Below are positions 15,654 to 24,653 of a stretch of 64,000 bases of DNA, piece after piece. Source of the stretch: JBJSXJ01 sp044235425 (GTDB lineage Bacteria > Planctomycetota > Planctomycetia > Pirellulales > Pirellulaceae); assembly GCA_044235425.1 (NCBI GenBank), contig JBIIHW010000003.1, positions 62,001 through 126,000 on the forward strand. Reading direction: 5' to 3'. Each line of letters begins with the position of its first letter. The stretch's first letter is position 1. The notes below the pieces were generated by a model that saw only the letters and a program-made list of their open reading frames with translations, was not told where the DNA came from and did no database searches. Position numbers and translations under genes: made by a program.

Positions 15654-18428
15654 CTACGCGGGTGTGTCATCCGCATTCGCGGCAGGATTGTCTCCTAGCG
15701 GCTCACCCTCGTCACCCTCGACCGGTACGTCTTGTTCCTTGGGCACTCGGACGACTGCTGCCAGCATATCGTTATCGTCGAGTGTCATGATGCGGACACC
15801 TTGAGTGTTGCGTCCGATCACATTGATGTCGCTGGCAGCGATGCGCTGAATCTTGCCGCGAGCGGTCATCATCAGCACTTCATCTTGATCATCAACGCGC
15901 ACGATCCCGACCACTCGACCATTGCGCTGAGTGGCTTTGATATCGCGAATACCTTTACCGCCGCGACGCTGAGTGCGATAGCGACCGCCCGACGAATTCT
16001 CATCATCACCTTCCTCATCGCCTTCCAGTGCGTCGGGTACAGCAGCGTCGGGTAGAGCAGCGTCGATCGCCGACTCATCACCCGTACCTTCTTCTGCTGT
16101 CCCTTCATCGGCGACTGCAAAGAGTGGGTTATTGGGACCGAAGTTCGTGCGCTTTCCGTAACCTCGCTCGCATACGGTCAGCAGCGTGGCATCGGGGTCA
16201 GCGATGACCATCCCGACCACTTCATCCCCGGAGCGTAGATTGATACCCTTCACGCCGGACGTGTTGCGTCCCATTGGTCGAGCGTTGGACTCGCTGAACC
16301 GGATTGCCATGCCGTTTGCGGTCGACAGCACCACTTCATCGCCAGGCTTCGAAACCACGACGTCGACCAGTTCGTCACCTTCGCGCAGCTTGATCGCGAT
16401 GATGCCGCCCTTCTTTGGGCGACTGTAGTCTTCGAGCGGCGTCTTTTTGACGAGGCCTTTGCGAGTGGCCATGAGCAGGAAGTGACCGGGCAAATTGAAG
16501 TCTCGCACCGGCACGCATTCCGCAATCATCTCACCTTCTTTCAGGTTGAGCAGATTGACAATCGCGCGACCGCGACTTTCGCGACTGAGTTGCGGTAAAT
16601 CGTAAACCTTTTGCCAGTGCACATTACCCAGGTTGGTGAAGAAGAGCAGGTAGGCGTGCGTGCTCGCTACGAACAAATGCTCGATGGGATCTTCTTCCTC
16701 GGTCTTGGCACCTTTGAGCCCCTTGCCACCGCGGCGCTGCGCTCGATACATGCTGGAGGGCGTGCGCTTGATGTAGCCTTTATGACTGATCGACACCACC
16801 ATCGTTTCTTCGGTGATGAGATCTTCCAGGTTGACGGAACCAATTTCTTCGCCCGAGATCTCGGTGCGACGTGGGTCAGCATACTTGGACCGAATTTCGC
16901 GGAGGTCAGCCTTGATCATGTCAAGAATGTTTTGTTCATCCGACAGAATTCGCGAATACTCGCGAATCTCCCCCAGCAACTCGGCATGCTCTTTCGAGAG
17001 CCGTTCTTGTTCGAGGTTGACCAATTGCCCCAGCGTCATGCGCAGAATGGCTTCGGCTTGCACGGCGGTGAGCGTGTAGGTGTCAGCCTTGCCGCGTTCG
17101 GACGCAAACACTTGGAACCCTTCTTCCCCAAGTGCTCGCTCCATCATCACCGCCGGACACTCGACGCCCATCAAGCCAGTCTTCGCTTCGGCTTGCGTGG
17201 AAGATGACCGGATGATGCGAATGATTTCGTCGATATTCGCCAGCGCGAGCAGCAACCCTTCGACCGTATGCTTGCGGCGACGAGCTTTGGAGAGCAGGAA
17301 CTGAGTGCGGCGGCGAATCACATCCAGCCGATGTCGCACATATTCGGTCAGCAGTTCCTTGAAGTTCAGTTCGCGTGGCTTGCCGTCGACGAGTGCGAGG
17401 AAGATGAGCGAGACAGATTCCTGCAGGGGAGAAAATTCATAGAGCTGATTCAGGACCACTTCGGGATCGGCATCGCGTTTAATCTCGATGACAATTCGTA
17501 CTGGCTCCTTCAAATCGCTTTCGTCACGAATCGCCGAGATGCCCTTGATGCGATCGTCGTTCACGAGATCGGCGATGATCTCGATGACGCGATCACGAAA
17601 CTGCTGATACGGAATCTCATTGATGACGATCCGGTAGCGGTCGTTTTTGTATTCCTCAATGCGAGCTTTGCCGCGCAAGGTGAGCTGACCGCGGCCGGTG
17701 TGGTAACCGCGGCGCACTCCCGCTCGTCCACAGATCATGCCGCCGGTCGGAAAATCAGGACCGGGTACAATCTCCATCAGTTCATCGATCGATACATCCG
17801 GATCGTCGATCACTCGGATGAGTGCATCACAAACCTCGCCCAAGTTGTGCGGTGGAATGGAGGTCGCCATGCCGACCGCGATGCCCTGAGCACCATTGAC
17901 CACCAGATTGGGAAAAGCCGATGGCAGCACCGACGGCTCCACTCGGGAATCGTCATAGTTTGGCACGAAGTCGACCGTGTCGAGGTCCAGATCGCGGAGC
18001 ATCGACGAGGCGATTTGTGACAGACGAGCTTCGGTGTAACGCATGGCGGCTGGAGGTAAGCCGGCAATCGAGCCGAAGTTGCCTTGCTTGTCGACCAGTG
18101 CATGTCGCATGTTCCATTCTTGAGCCATGCGCACCAGCGTTGGATAGATCACTTCCTGGCCGTGAGGGTGGTAGTTCCCCATCGTCTCGCCGGCGATCTT
18201 GGCGCACTTCGCACGGGCCGCCGATGGCCCCAGATTCAGATCGTTCATGGCGACGAGAATACGACGCTGGGAGGGCTTCAAGCCGTCGCGCACGTCGGGC
18301 AGAGCTCGACTGACAATCACGCTCATCGCGTACGTCAGGTAACTTTCCTTCAGTTCATCCTCAATCGCGAAGTCGATCAGGCGGCCAGTGTTAGATCCTG
18401 AATCGGTGGACCCTGAATCGGTGGACAA
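15654..18428 (-). CDS. gyrA: DNA gyrase subunit A
   Basis: The ~924-residue type II topoisomerase A subunit has the winged-helix/tower region and a six-bladed C-terminal domain. Catalytic Tyr lies in AAMRYTEAR (residue 139 if counted from an upstream TTG at 18452). I prefer TTG 18428 because AAAGGA lies seven bases before it. Residue numbers below count from 18452. A GyrA box QRRGGKG at 572-578 indicates gyrase rather than topoisomerase IV, and a second QRRGGKG occurs at 828-834 after an acidic insert (781-820). The quinolone-determining segment reads HPHGQEVIYP, with Glu and Pro where E. coli has Ser83 and Asp87. gyrB is not in the window. Confidence 0.95.
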   Translation of the reverse strand: MSTDSGSTDSGSNTGRLIDFAIEDELKESYLTYAMSVIVSRALPDVRDGLKPSQRRILVAMNDLNLGPSAARAKCAKIAGETMGNYHPHGQEVIYPTLVRMAQEWNMRHALVDKQGNFGSIAGLPPAAMRYTEARLSQIASSMLRDLDLDTVDFVPNYDDSRVEPSVLPSAFPNLVVNGAQGIAVGMATSIPPHNLGEVCDALIRVIDDPDVSIDELMEIVPGPDFPTGGMICGRAGVRRGYHTGRGQLTLRGKARIEEYKNDRYRIVINEIPYQQFRDRVIEIIADLVNDDRIKGISAIRDESDLKEPVRIVIEIKRDADPEVVLNQLYEFSPLQESVSLIFLALVDGKPRELNFKELLTEYVRHRLDVIRRRTQFLLSKARRRKHTVEGLLLALANIDEIIRIIRSSSTQAEAKTGLMGVECPAVMMERALGEEGFQVFASERGKADTYTLTAVQAEAILRMTLGQLVNLEQERLSKEHAELLGEIREYSRILSDEQNILDMIKADLREIRSKYADPRRTEISGEEIGSVNLEDLITEETMVVSISHKGYIKRTPSSMYRAQRRGGKGLKGAKTEEEDPIEHLFVASTHAYLLFFTNLGNVHWQKVYDLPQLSRESRGRAIVNLLNLKEGEMIAECVPVRDFNLPGHFLLMATRKGLVKKTPLEDYSRPKKGGIIAIKLREGDELVDVVVSKPGDEVVLSTANGMAIRFSESNARPMGRNTSGVKGINLRSGDEVVGMVIADPDATLLTVCERGYGKRTNFGPNNPLFAVADEGTAEEGTGDESAIDAALPDAAVPDALEGDEEGDDENSSGGRYRTQRRGGKGIRDIKATQRNGRVVGIVRVDDQDEVLMMTARGKIQRIAASDINVIGRNTQGVRIMTLDDNDMLAAVVRVPKEQDVPVEGDEGEPLGDNPAANADDTPA

Positions 18429-18748
18429 AGGAGAAATCCTTTCAGACAGCAAGCGTCGGAGGGGTTAAGAACTGCGGCTGTGAATTGTGCCTCTTCCCAG
18501 CCATTCATACCGGTTTTTTCAAGGCTGGAAGTGTACCATTTTCACCCCTAAATCACAACCGACCGCAAGCGTCGCGGCCGCCTCGCCAGCAACGAAAAAA
18601 TCGTCCGATTGGGGAGCTGCTTTTGAGTGTTTCCACGTTGACTTTACGCGCGTTGTCGTTTCTTCTTTTGGCTGATTCGCGGCCGACCTGTCGCCCGATG
18701 TCCTACCTCACTCCCGCAACCCTCGTTCACCCCTCAGGCGGTTCCCCT
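18429..18748. other. Intergenic region between divergent gyrA and the esterase-like gene
   Basis: About 320 bp. In the plus direction a TTGACT (18638) has only a poor -10 (TCTTCT) 17 bases downstream. The plus-strand frame of the esterase-like gene remains open back to 18485, but the first 70 or so codons look non-coding. Nothing else is recognised. Confidence 0.4.
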
Positions 18749-20845
18749 ATGTTGCTACCTCTTTGTTCCCAACTGACGAAAACTTATTGGCGGCCTGTTG
18801 TCGTTTGCCTCGCGCTTCTAGCGTTCGGCCCTTCGTTTTTCGGGGTGCCCGATGATGGGGCAGGACGAGTGTGGGCGGATGGCCCGGCGGATAACAACCC
18901 AGAAACCGTGCGACGCATGCCAAAACTGGGTATCGAAGTGCCCGCCGATCGTCGCGCCGCTCTGGAAGCCGAACTGAAGAAACTCGCCGACGTTGTCGAC
19001 CAGTTGCGCAAGAAGACAGACCCACTCACCAAGGAACTCTGGCCCGACGTTGCCATCTTTCACAAGGCCGTGCATGACGCGCTGAAGTATCAAGAGTTCC
19101 ATCAACCACCGGAAGTGGAAGAGGCCTTCAAACTGCTCGCCTTGGGTCTCGAGCGCGGGCAGCAACTGCTCGGCGGCCAGGCGCCGTGGCATGCAGCTGC
19201 GGGACTCATCGTGCGCGGATACGTCTCCAAGATTGACGGCTCAGTGCAACCTTATGGCATCATCGTTCCCGCCTCATACAACGAACGATCAGCGCAAGGT
19301 TATCGCTTGGATTTGTGGTTTCACGGTCGCGGTGAGGTGCTGACGGAAGTTAATTTCTTGCGTGATCGCATGAAGAACCCCGGCACATTCGCTCCTCCCC
19401 ACACGCTGGTTCTGCATCCCTATGGACGCTGGAATAACGCGTTTAAGCTGGCTGGTGAAGTTGATGTAATGGAAGCTCTCGCCTCCGTACAGCAGCGCTA
19501 TCGAGTGGATGAAGATCGAATTGGTGTACGTGGGTTCTCGATGGGTGGAGCGGGAGCGTGGCATTTGGCCGTGCATGACCCCGGACGCTGGTATGCCGCA
19601 AATCCAGGTGCCGGGTTCTCGGAGACTCCCGAGTTCCTGCGCTCGTTTCAACAAGAAACGCTGAAGCCGATGTGGTGGGAGCAAAAGCTTTGGCATCTGT
19701 ACGATTGCCCAGACTGGGCGGTCAATCTCCGCCATTGTCCGACGGTCGCTTACAGTGGCGACGAAGATAGTCAGAAGCAAGCCGCCGACATCATGGAAAC
19801 GGCACTCGCGAAAGAAAATCTGCGTCTGCTCCATGTGATCGGCCCACAGACAAAGCATACCTATCACCCACAGTCGCGCGACGAGGTGGAACGTCGGATG
19901 ACTTCACTCGCGCGACAAGGTCGCGAACGGACTCCGGCGCATATCCAATTCGTCACCTATACACTCAAGTACAACAAGCTGGCCTGGGTGACGATTGACG
20001 AGTTGAGTCAGCACTGGGAAGCCGCTCGCATCAACGCTCGCCTGGATACCGAGCGATCAAACATCGTGGTGACAACTCGTAACATTCGAGCTGTGACGCT
20101 GGACTTGGCTGCTGGTCACTGCCCGTTTGATCTCACAAAGCCCGTGTCGGTGGTGATCGATGGAGTGACCATTGCGGGACCTCGTCCCGGTACCGATCGC
20201 TCATGGCAGATGTCGCTCCACCGTGTCGGCGATGCGTGGCGAGTGGGACGTCGAGCGGATGAGGGAGTGCGCAAGGTCCACGACCTGCAAGGTCCCATCG
20301 ACGACGCCTTCCTGGATTCGTTCCTGTTCGTTCATCCGACGGGTAAAGCCTGGCATGAACCACCAGCCGTCTGGTCGGACGCGGAGCTGACACGGGCGGT
20401 CGAGCAATGGCGACGGCATTTCCGCGGTGACGCTCGAGTGAAGGAAGATCGGCAAATTGCCGCGGCGGACATCGAGCAGCACAATCTTGTGTTGTGGGGT
20501 GATCCATCGAGCAACGAGGTGTTGGCGAAGATCGCTGATCGATTGCCGATTCGCTGGGAACGTGACGCGATTGTGGTGAATGGCAAGTCCTATCCATCCG
20601 ACCGCCACGCGCTCATCGCCATTTTCCCCAACCCGCTCAACCCCAAGAAATATGTGGTGCTCAACAGCGGCTTCACGTTCCGCGAGTACACGCACTTGAA
20701 TAACGCTCGACAGATTCCCGTCTTACCCGACTGGGCAGTGGTCGATCTGTCTACTCCTCCCAGCACGATCTGGCCAGGCAAGATCGTCGATGCCGGTTTC
20801 TTCGACGAGCAGTGGCAGGTGAAAGCGGGCGGAGGAGGGAAATAG
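18749..20845 (+). CDS. Secreted alpha/beta-hydrolase (prolyl-oligopeptidase/esterase type)
   Basis: 698 residues from ATG 18749 (AGGCGG just upstream); an in-frame ATG at 18698 is the alternative. Residues ~15-45 are a signal peptide ending near VWADG. A charged helical segment follows, then an alpha/beta-hydrolase domain with LWFHGRGE (oxyanion region) and the nucleophile elbow GFSMGG centred on Ser264; TKHTYHP probably holds the catalytic His. The C-terminal ~250 residues are beta-rich and contain TTRNIRAVTLDL and a region with NSGFTFREYTHLNNARQ, seen in large planctomycete peptidase-like proteins. It is likely a periplasmic or outer-surface hydrolase; the substrate is not evident. Confidence 0.75.
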   Translation: MLLPLCSQLTKTYWRPVVVCLALLAFGPSFFGVPDDGAGRVWADGPADNNPETVRRMPKLGIEVPADRRAALEAELKKLADVVDQLRKKTDPLTKELWPDVAIFHKAVHDALKYQEFHQPPEVEEAFKLLALGLERGQQLLGGQAPWHAAAGLIVRGYVSKIDGSVQPYGIIVPASYNERSAQGYRLDLWFHGRGEVLTEVNFLRDRMKNPGTFAPPHTLVLHPYGRWNNAFKLAGEVDVMEALASVQQRYRVDEDRIGVRGFSMGGAGAWHLAVHDPGRWYAANPGAGFSETPEFLRSFQQETLKPMWWEQKLWHLYDCPDWAVNLRHCPTVAYSGDEDSQKQAADIMETALAKENLRLLHVIGPQTKHTYHPQSRDEVERRMTSLARQGRERTPAHIQFVTYTLKYNKLAWVTIDELSQHWEAARINARLDTERSNIVVTTRNIRAVTLDLAAGHCPFDLTKPVSVVIDGVTIAGPRPGTDRSWQMSLHRVGDAWRVGRRADEGVRKVHDLQGPIDDAFLDSFLFVHPTGKAWHEPPAVWSDAELTRAVEQWRRHFRGDARVKEDRQIAAADIEQHNLVLWGDPSSNEVLAKIADRLPIRWERDAIVVNGKSYPSDRHALIAIFPNPLNPKKYVVLNSGFTFREYTHLNNARQIPVLPDWAVVDLSTPPSTIWPGKIVDAGFFDEQWQVKAGGGGK

Positions 20846-20915
20846 CGGCAAGTTCCTGCTTATTGGCACTGCTCTGAAATGGTTTGTCGCCTGGCGCGGA
20901 AGATTTCGCTGGGCG

Positions 20916-21860
20916 TTAAGCGGCGAGTCGTTCGCGGAGATGGAACGTGGCGATTTCGAGTTCGAAAAGTTTTTCGACGAGTGACGTGTCGGTGGGACGC
21001 TCGTGCGGTTCCACCGCCAGCATCTGATGCAAGAGTCGAGCAAGGCTCCGAGGGGCGTAGGGCAGCCAGTCGCGCACGTCGGCGCGTGAAGCCTGCTGAT
21101 CTCGAGCGATGGTGGTGAACGGTTGCGGTCGTTCACCCGTGAGTAATTCGAACAGAGTGACTCCCAAGCTATAGGTATCGCTGGCGGACTGTGGTGGCTG
21201 TCGCCAATCGAGTGCCTCTGGGGCGGCGTAGGCTGGTGTGGCGGCGAGCGTGCGCGGCGGTTCGGTGCTGGCCAACTGCTGGAGTTCGCGAGCGAATCCC
21301 AAGTCGATTAAGGTGACATGTCCGGAAGCTGAGACCAGCAGATTACCGGGCTTCACGTCCCCATGCAGCCAGCCATGCTCATGCAGCGCGGAGAGCCCCT
21401 CGGCGGCCTGCCGTACAAACCATAACGCCACGGGTGGTGATAACCGCTGATGCCGTCGCAGGTGATGTTCGAGTGATGAGCCGACGATGAGTGGCAGCGC
21501 GAGATAGTACGGTGGCTGTTCGACGCTCGCAGATAAAATCGGGGCGACATGCGCATGGGTGAACGTGCGTCCTACCTGAAACTCACGCTGCAGCAGTTCC
21601 TCGACGAGCGGGTCACCACGACGATCGGGACGTGGGATTTTGACAGCGTAGTCCGCTGGATGATCGGCTTGGCAAGTGGCGGGGCGGGCTTGGTAGACTT
21701 CGGTCCAAGAGCCGCTGCCGAGTTGTCGGACTAATTGCCAGGGCCCGTAGAGATCGGGAAAGGCCACAAGGGTGGCGGCCGCTTCATCGCCTTGGTGAGC
21801 TGTTGCCGGCGTTGCCGCAGTTGCTCCTGAAGTTCTCGACGTTCGTCGTTTTGCCGCCAT
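20916..21860 (-). CDS. Ser/Thr protein kinase, soluble, non-RD with DLG motif
   Basis: 314 residues with a kinase domain covering ~40-305 and no membrane segment. Glycine loop GSGSWTEV (48-55), VAIK-type Lys74 in YAVK, catalytic loop HGDVKPGN (166-173) and metal-binding DLG (186-188), activation segment ATPAYAAPE and DTYSLGVTLFELLTG. The catalytic loop has Gly in place of the usual Arg (non-RD) and DLG instead of DFG, but the Asp, Lys and Asn needed for catalysis are intact, so it is probably active. Convergent with the esterase-like gene and divergent from the protease fusion at 22109. Confidence 0.88.
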   Translation of the reverse strand: MAAKRRTSRTSGATAATPATAHQGDEAAATLVAFPDLYGPWQLVRQLGSGSWTEVYQARPATCQADHPADYAVKIPRPDRRGDPLVEELLQREFQVGRTFTHAHVAPILSASVEQPPYYLALPLIVGSSLEHHLRRHQRLSPPVALWFVRQAAEGLSALHEHGWLHGDVKPGNLLVSASGHVTLIDLGFARELQQLASTEPPRTLAATPAYAAPEALDWRQPPQSASDTYSLGVTLFELLTGERPQPFTTIARDQQASRADVRDWLPYAPRSLARLLHQMLAVEPHERPTDTSLVEKLFELEIATFHLRERLAA

Positions 21861-22108
21861 GACTTGTCCGGTTCCCCTGAAATCCGCCCAACGCAGGCTG
21901 TGCCCGTGCGCACTCTAAAGATTAATTTCGGCCGGTACGACCGGCAAAGTTGAGCGTGAGGCGGTAGGATATTCCGGTCAAAATCGCGTTTTTTTCTCAA
22001 GAGTTTGCGATGATACGCGATGCGCGGGACAAAGACGCGCCTTGAAGTCCCCCGAGGCGACGGAATAATAACGACTGTCAACGGCTCGTCATTCACAAGG
22101 ATTCAGGC

Positions 22109-24553
22109 GTGGAAATAGTTTGTCGCTGCTCGGCCTGCGGCGCTCGTTTTAAAGTCGACGCGAAAGCGGCGGGCAGGAAAGCTCGTTGTCCCACTTGCGC
22201 GACCGTGGTGGTTGTGCCGTTGCAAACGCCTCCCGCACCGACGACGCCGAGCGAAGGGAATGCCAGTCGCTTTCTGGAAAGTGCGCCCACTGCCGAAGGC
22301 GCCACGTCACTCGACTATCCCGAATTGGCTGGCATGAAATTCGGCTCGCCCGACGCTCCGCCCACGCACTCCCCAACCGGGCCGTCACCCAGTGTGGTGA
22401 TCAATCGACATGCCGAAGAGAGTGCCGCACCTCCCGTCCCGGAAGTTCGTCCACCGGAACCCGCCGGCGCGGGAGTCGCCATTGTCACGAAACGTACACG
22501 AGCGACAGAACGAGCCGCCACCGACCGCGCTGCTACGGACCGCTCAGGTCTTCCGGCATCCGGCCGGTCGCGGGCTGGTTCGCGCCTGCTGCTGTGGGTA
22601 TTAGGTGGCGGAGCACTAGCACTCACCATCACCGTGGGACTCATCGTCTGGTTGGCCTCCAATCTCGATCGAGGCAACGCCTCAGTGGGTGTGATCAGTG
22701 GCAAGACATCGCTTTTGATCAATTGGCCCGAAAGCGATCGCAAAGGGGCTCTGCTCAAGATCAACGGCCGGGATCAATCGCTCCCAGCAACCGGTCCACT
22801 CTCCTTCCCGCTCACCGAAGGCTCTCATCGGCTCACCATCCTGCGTCGCGGCTTCGAGCAGATTGATTATGGCTTCACGCTGCGCAAGGGTGAGCAGCAT
22901 ACGTTTCAACCAGATTGGAAAGAATCATCGTTCGCGCAATTGACCAAGCCGGGTACCGATAAAAACTCGCCCCACCCTGCTGATGGTGCGGGCAAGGGCA
23001 AATCGAATTCAGGTGCTGGTGGCACGGCAGAAACCTACACCGGGCCTCTCAACTTTGCCGGCTTCGGACAGTCACTGGATGTCGCCGTGCGTAAAGCCAC
23101 CGAACGCAAGAAGGACATCTTCCTGGTATTCGCAGGCTCGGATTGGAACACCGATTCCATCCGCATGGCGACGGAATTGTTTTCCAACGCCAGATTTCAG
23201 CAATTCATCCAGCCGCGGTTCGAGACCGTAGTGATTGATATGCCGCGCACCGAGGCGGGATTGAATTTACTCGGCGACATCGCTCAGAACCGCCAGCTCA
23301 TTCGTCGCTTCGGAATTCGCTCCGTCCCCACCATCGTACTGCTGGATGCGGGTGGCACGCCCTACATCATCGACGGCATGTTTGAGGAGGGTGTGGATAA
23401 ATACATTCAGCATCTGACGCTTCTACAAGCGAAACATAATACGCGCGATGCGCGCCTCGCAGCCATCGATGCCGCGCGCTCCAAGCCTCCCGAAGAGCAA
23501 CTAAACGCCTATCGCGAAGCACTCACCTGGTTGGCCGAAGGCAAGCTGACATTCTTCTACCCCAAGCTGATCGCCCAGGGACTCGCACTGGCCCGACGAG
23601 TTGATGAGACGAACAGCCAGGGAATTCAGGAACCATTTTTTGAAGCGGATTGGGAGACTCGACTGCGGCAAGCAGCGATTGATAACGAGGCCCCCAAGAT
23701 CCAGTTGGTACTGGAAGAACTCCGCCAGTGGAGTGAATCGCATACGTTTCAGGATCCCAATCGAGCCGTACGATTACATCTCTCCGCTGTCGCCGTCCTG
23801 CTGCGCATCCCCGATGCACTCGCCGCCGCTCGACCGCATCTCGAAGCAGCCAAACGCTACACTCCAACCGACGTCGAATTACAAAAGGCTCTGCAAAATG
23901 CCACGAGGGCTATTCAGTCCAACGATCAACTGTCGTCCGGAACTGGTTTCATCGTCGATCGACGCGGTTACATTCTGACAAATCACCATGTCATTCGCGG
24001 CCCCGGTAACATCGTGATCCGACTGCCGGGCGCTGAACAGAAGCGAGTACCGGCCCAAGTAGTCGCTCAAGATCCTCGTCGTGACATCGCGTTGTTACGA
24101 GTGGACCCGAGTCAGTTTGAGCAATTCGATGCTCTGCGCTTCTCATCAACTGAAGCGGCCCGCGCGACCAGCGTCGCCGTGTTTGGTTTTCCCCTGGGCG
24201 ACGACATCGGCACCGATGTGCGGATTACCACAGGCGTGGTGAGTGCTTTGCCGGAACAGTCCGAAGAAGGCATGCTGCTGCTGGATTGCCGCATCAACCC
24301 CGGCAACAGCGGTGGACCCGTCGTCAGTCGCTCCGGACTCGTTCTCGGAATGGTCACCGCCAAAACCGATGTTCGCCTGGGCCTGGACAGTTATGGCATG
24401 GCCTTGCCCGTTCGTGAACTCGTGACGTTCCTCAAGCAAGCCTTGCCCGATTGGGCCGGCGTCGACGACGTCACCCCCGGCGAACGCGAATGGAAAGAAA
24501 TCGACAGCGCCGTCAACTCCGCCGTCCTCATGATCATGAAAGTCAAAACGTAA
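22109..24553 (+). CDS. Zinc ribbon / transmembrane / thioredoxin-like / HtrA-type serine protease fusion
   Basis: 814 residues from GTG 22109 (AAGGA seven bases upstream). Domains in order: a zinc ribbon with CxCxxC (5-10) and CPTC (27-30); a Pro/Ser-rich low-complexity linker; one membrane helix (~160-183); a PEGA-like beta domain (~200-270); a thioredoxin-like domain (~320-440) with FAGSDWNTDS where the redox CxxC would be and the cis-Pro in SVPTIVLLD; a helical linker; and a trypsin-like protease (~608-790) with His627, Asp659 and Ser734 in GNSGGP. No PDZ domain follows. The orientation suggests a cytoplasmic zinc ribbon and periplasmic protease. A redox role is unlikely without the cysteines. 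Confidence 0.8.
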   Translation: MEIVCRCSACGARFKVDAKAAGRKARCPTCATVVVVPLQTPPAPTTPSEGNASRFLESAPTAEGATSLDYPELAGMKFGSPDAPPTHSPTGPSPSVVINRHAEESAAPPVPEVRPPEPAGAGVAIVTKRTRATERAATDRAATDRSGLPASGRSRAGSRLLLWVLGGGALALTITVGLIVWLASNLDRGNASVGVISGKTSLLINWPESDRKGALLKINGRDQSLPATGPLSFPLTEGSHRLTILRRGFEQIDYGFTLRKGEQHTFQPDWKESSFAQLTKPGTDKNSPHPADGAGKGKSNSGAGGTAETYTGPLNFAGFGQSLDVAVRKATERKKDIFLVFAGSDWNTDSIRMATELFSNARFQQFIQPRFETVVIDMPRTEAGLNLLGDIAQNRQLIRRFGIRSVPTIVLLDAGGTPYIIDGMFEEGVDKYIQHLTLLQAKHNTRDARLAAIDAARSKPPEEQLNAYREALTWLAEGKLTFFYPKLIAQGLALARRVDETNSQGIQEPFFEADWETRLRQAAIDNEAPKIQLVLEELRQWSESHTFQDPNRAVRLHLSAVAVLLRIPDALAAARPHLEAAKRYTPTDVELQKALQNATRAIQSNDQLSSGTGFIVDRRGYILTNHHVIRGPGNIVIRLPGAEQKRVPAQVVAQDPRRDIALLRVDPSQFEQFDALRFSSTEAARATSVAVFGFPLGDDIGTDVRITTGVVSALPEQSEEGMLLLDCRINPGNSGGPVVSRSGLVLGMVTAKTDVRLGLDSYGMALPVRELVTFLKQALPDWAGVDDVTPGEREWKEIDSAVNSAVLMIMKVKT

Positions 24554-24653
24554 CTCCGACCCACCTCGTCCTCCCTCTCCTTCCCCTCCGTATTCTTCCC
24601 TCCGTGTCTCCGGTGCGCAACAGTCCGTGTCGCCGTGCGCAACAGCCCGTGTC
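24554..24653. repeat. Dispersed CACGGAGACAC-type repeat region between convergent genes (copy 2)
   Basis: The plus strand reads CCTCCGTGTCTCCGGTGCGC, CAACAGTCCGTGTCGCCG and TGCGCAACAGCCCGTGTCTC. Its reverse complement matches the copy at 12326-12405 word by word with small changes. It fills the gap between the ends of the protease fusion and the convergent kinase. A bidirectional transcription terminator or REP-like role is plausible but unproven. Confidence 0.6.
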
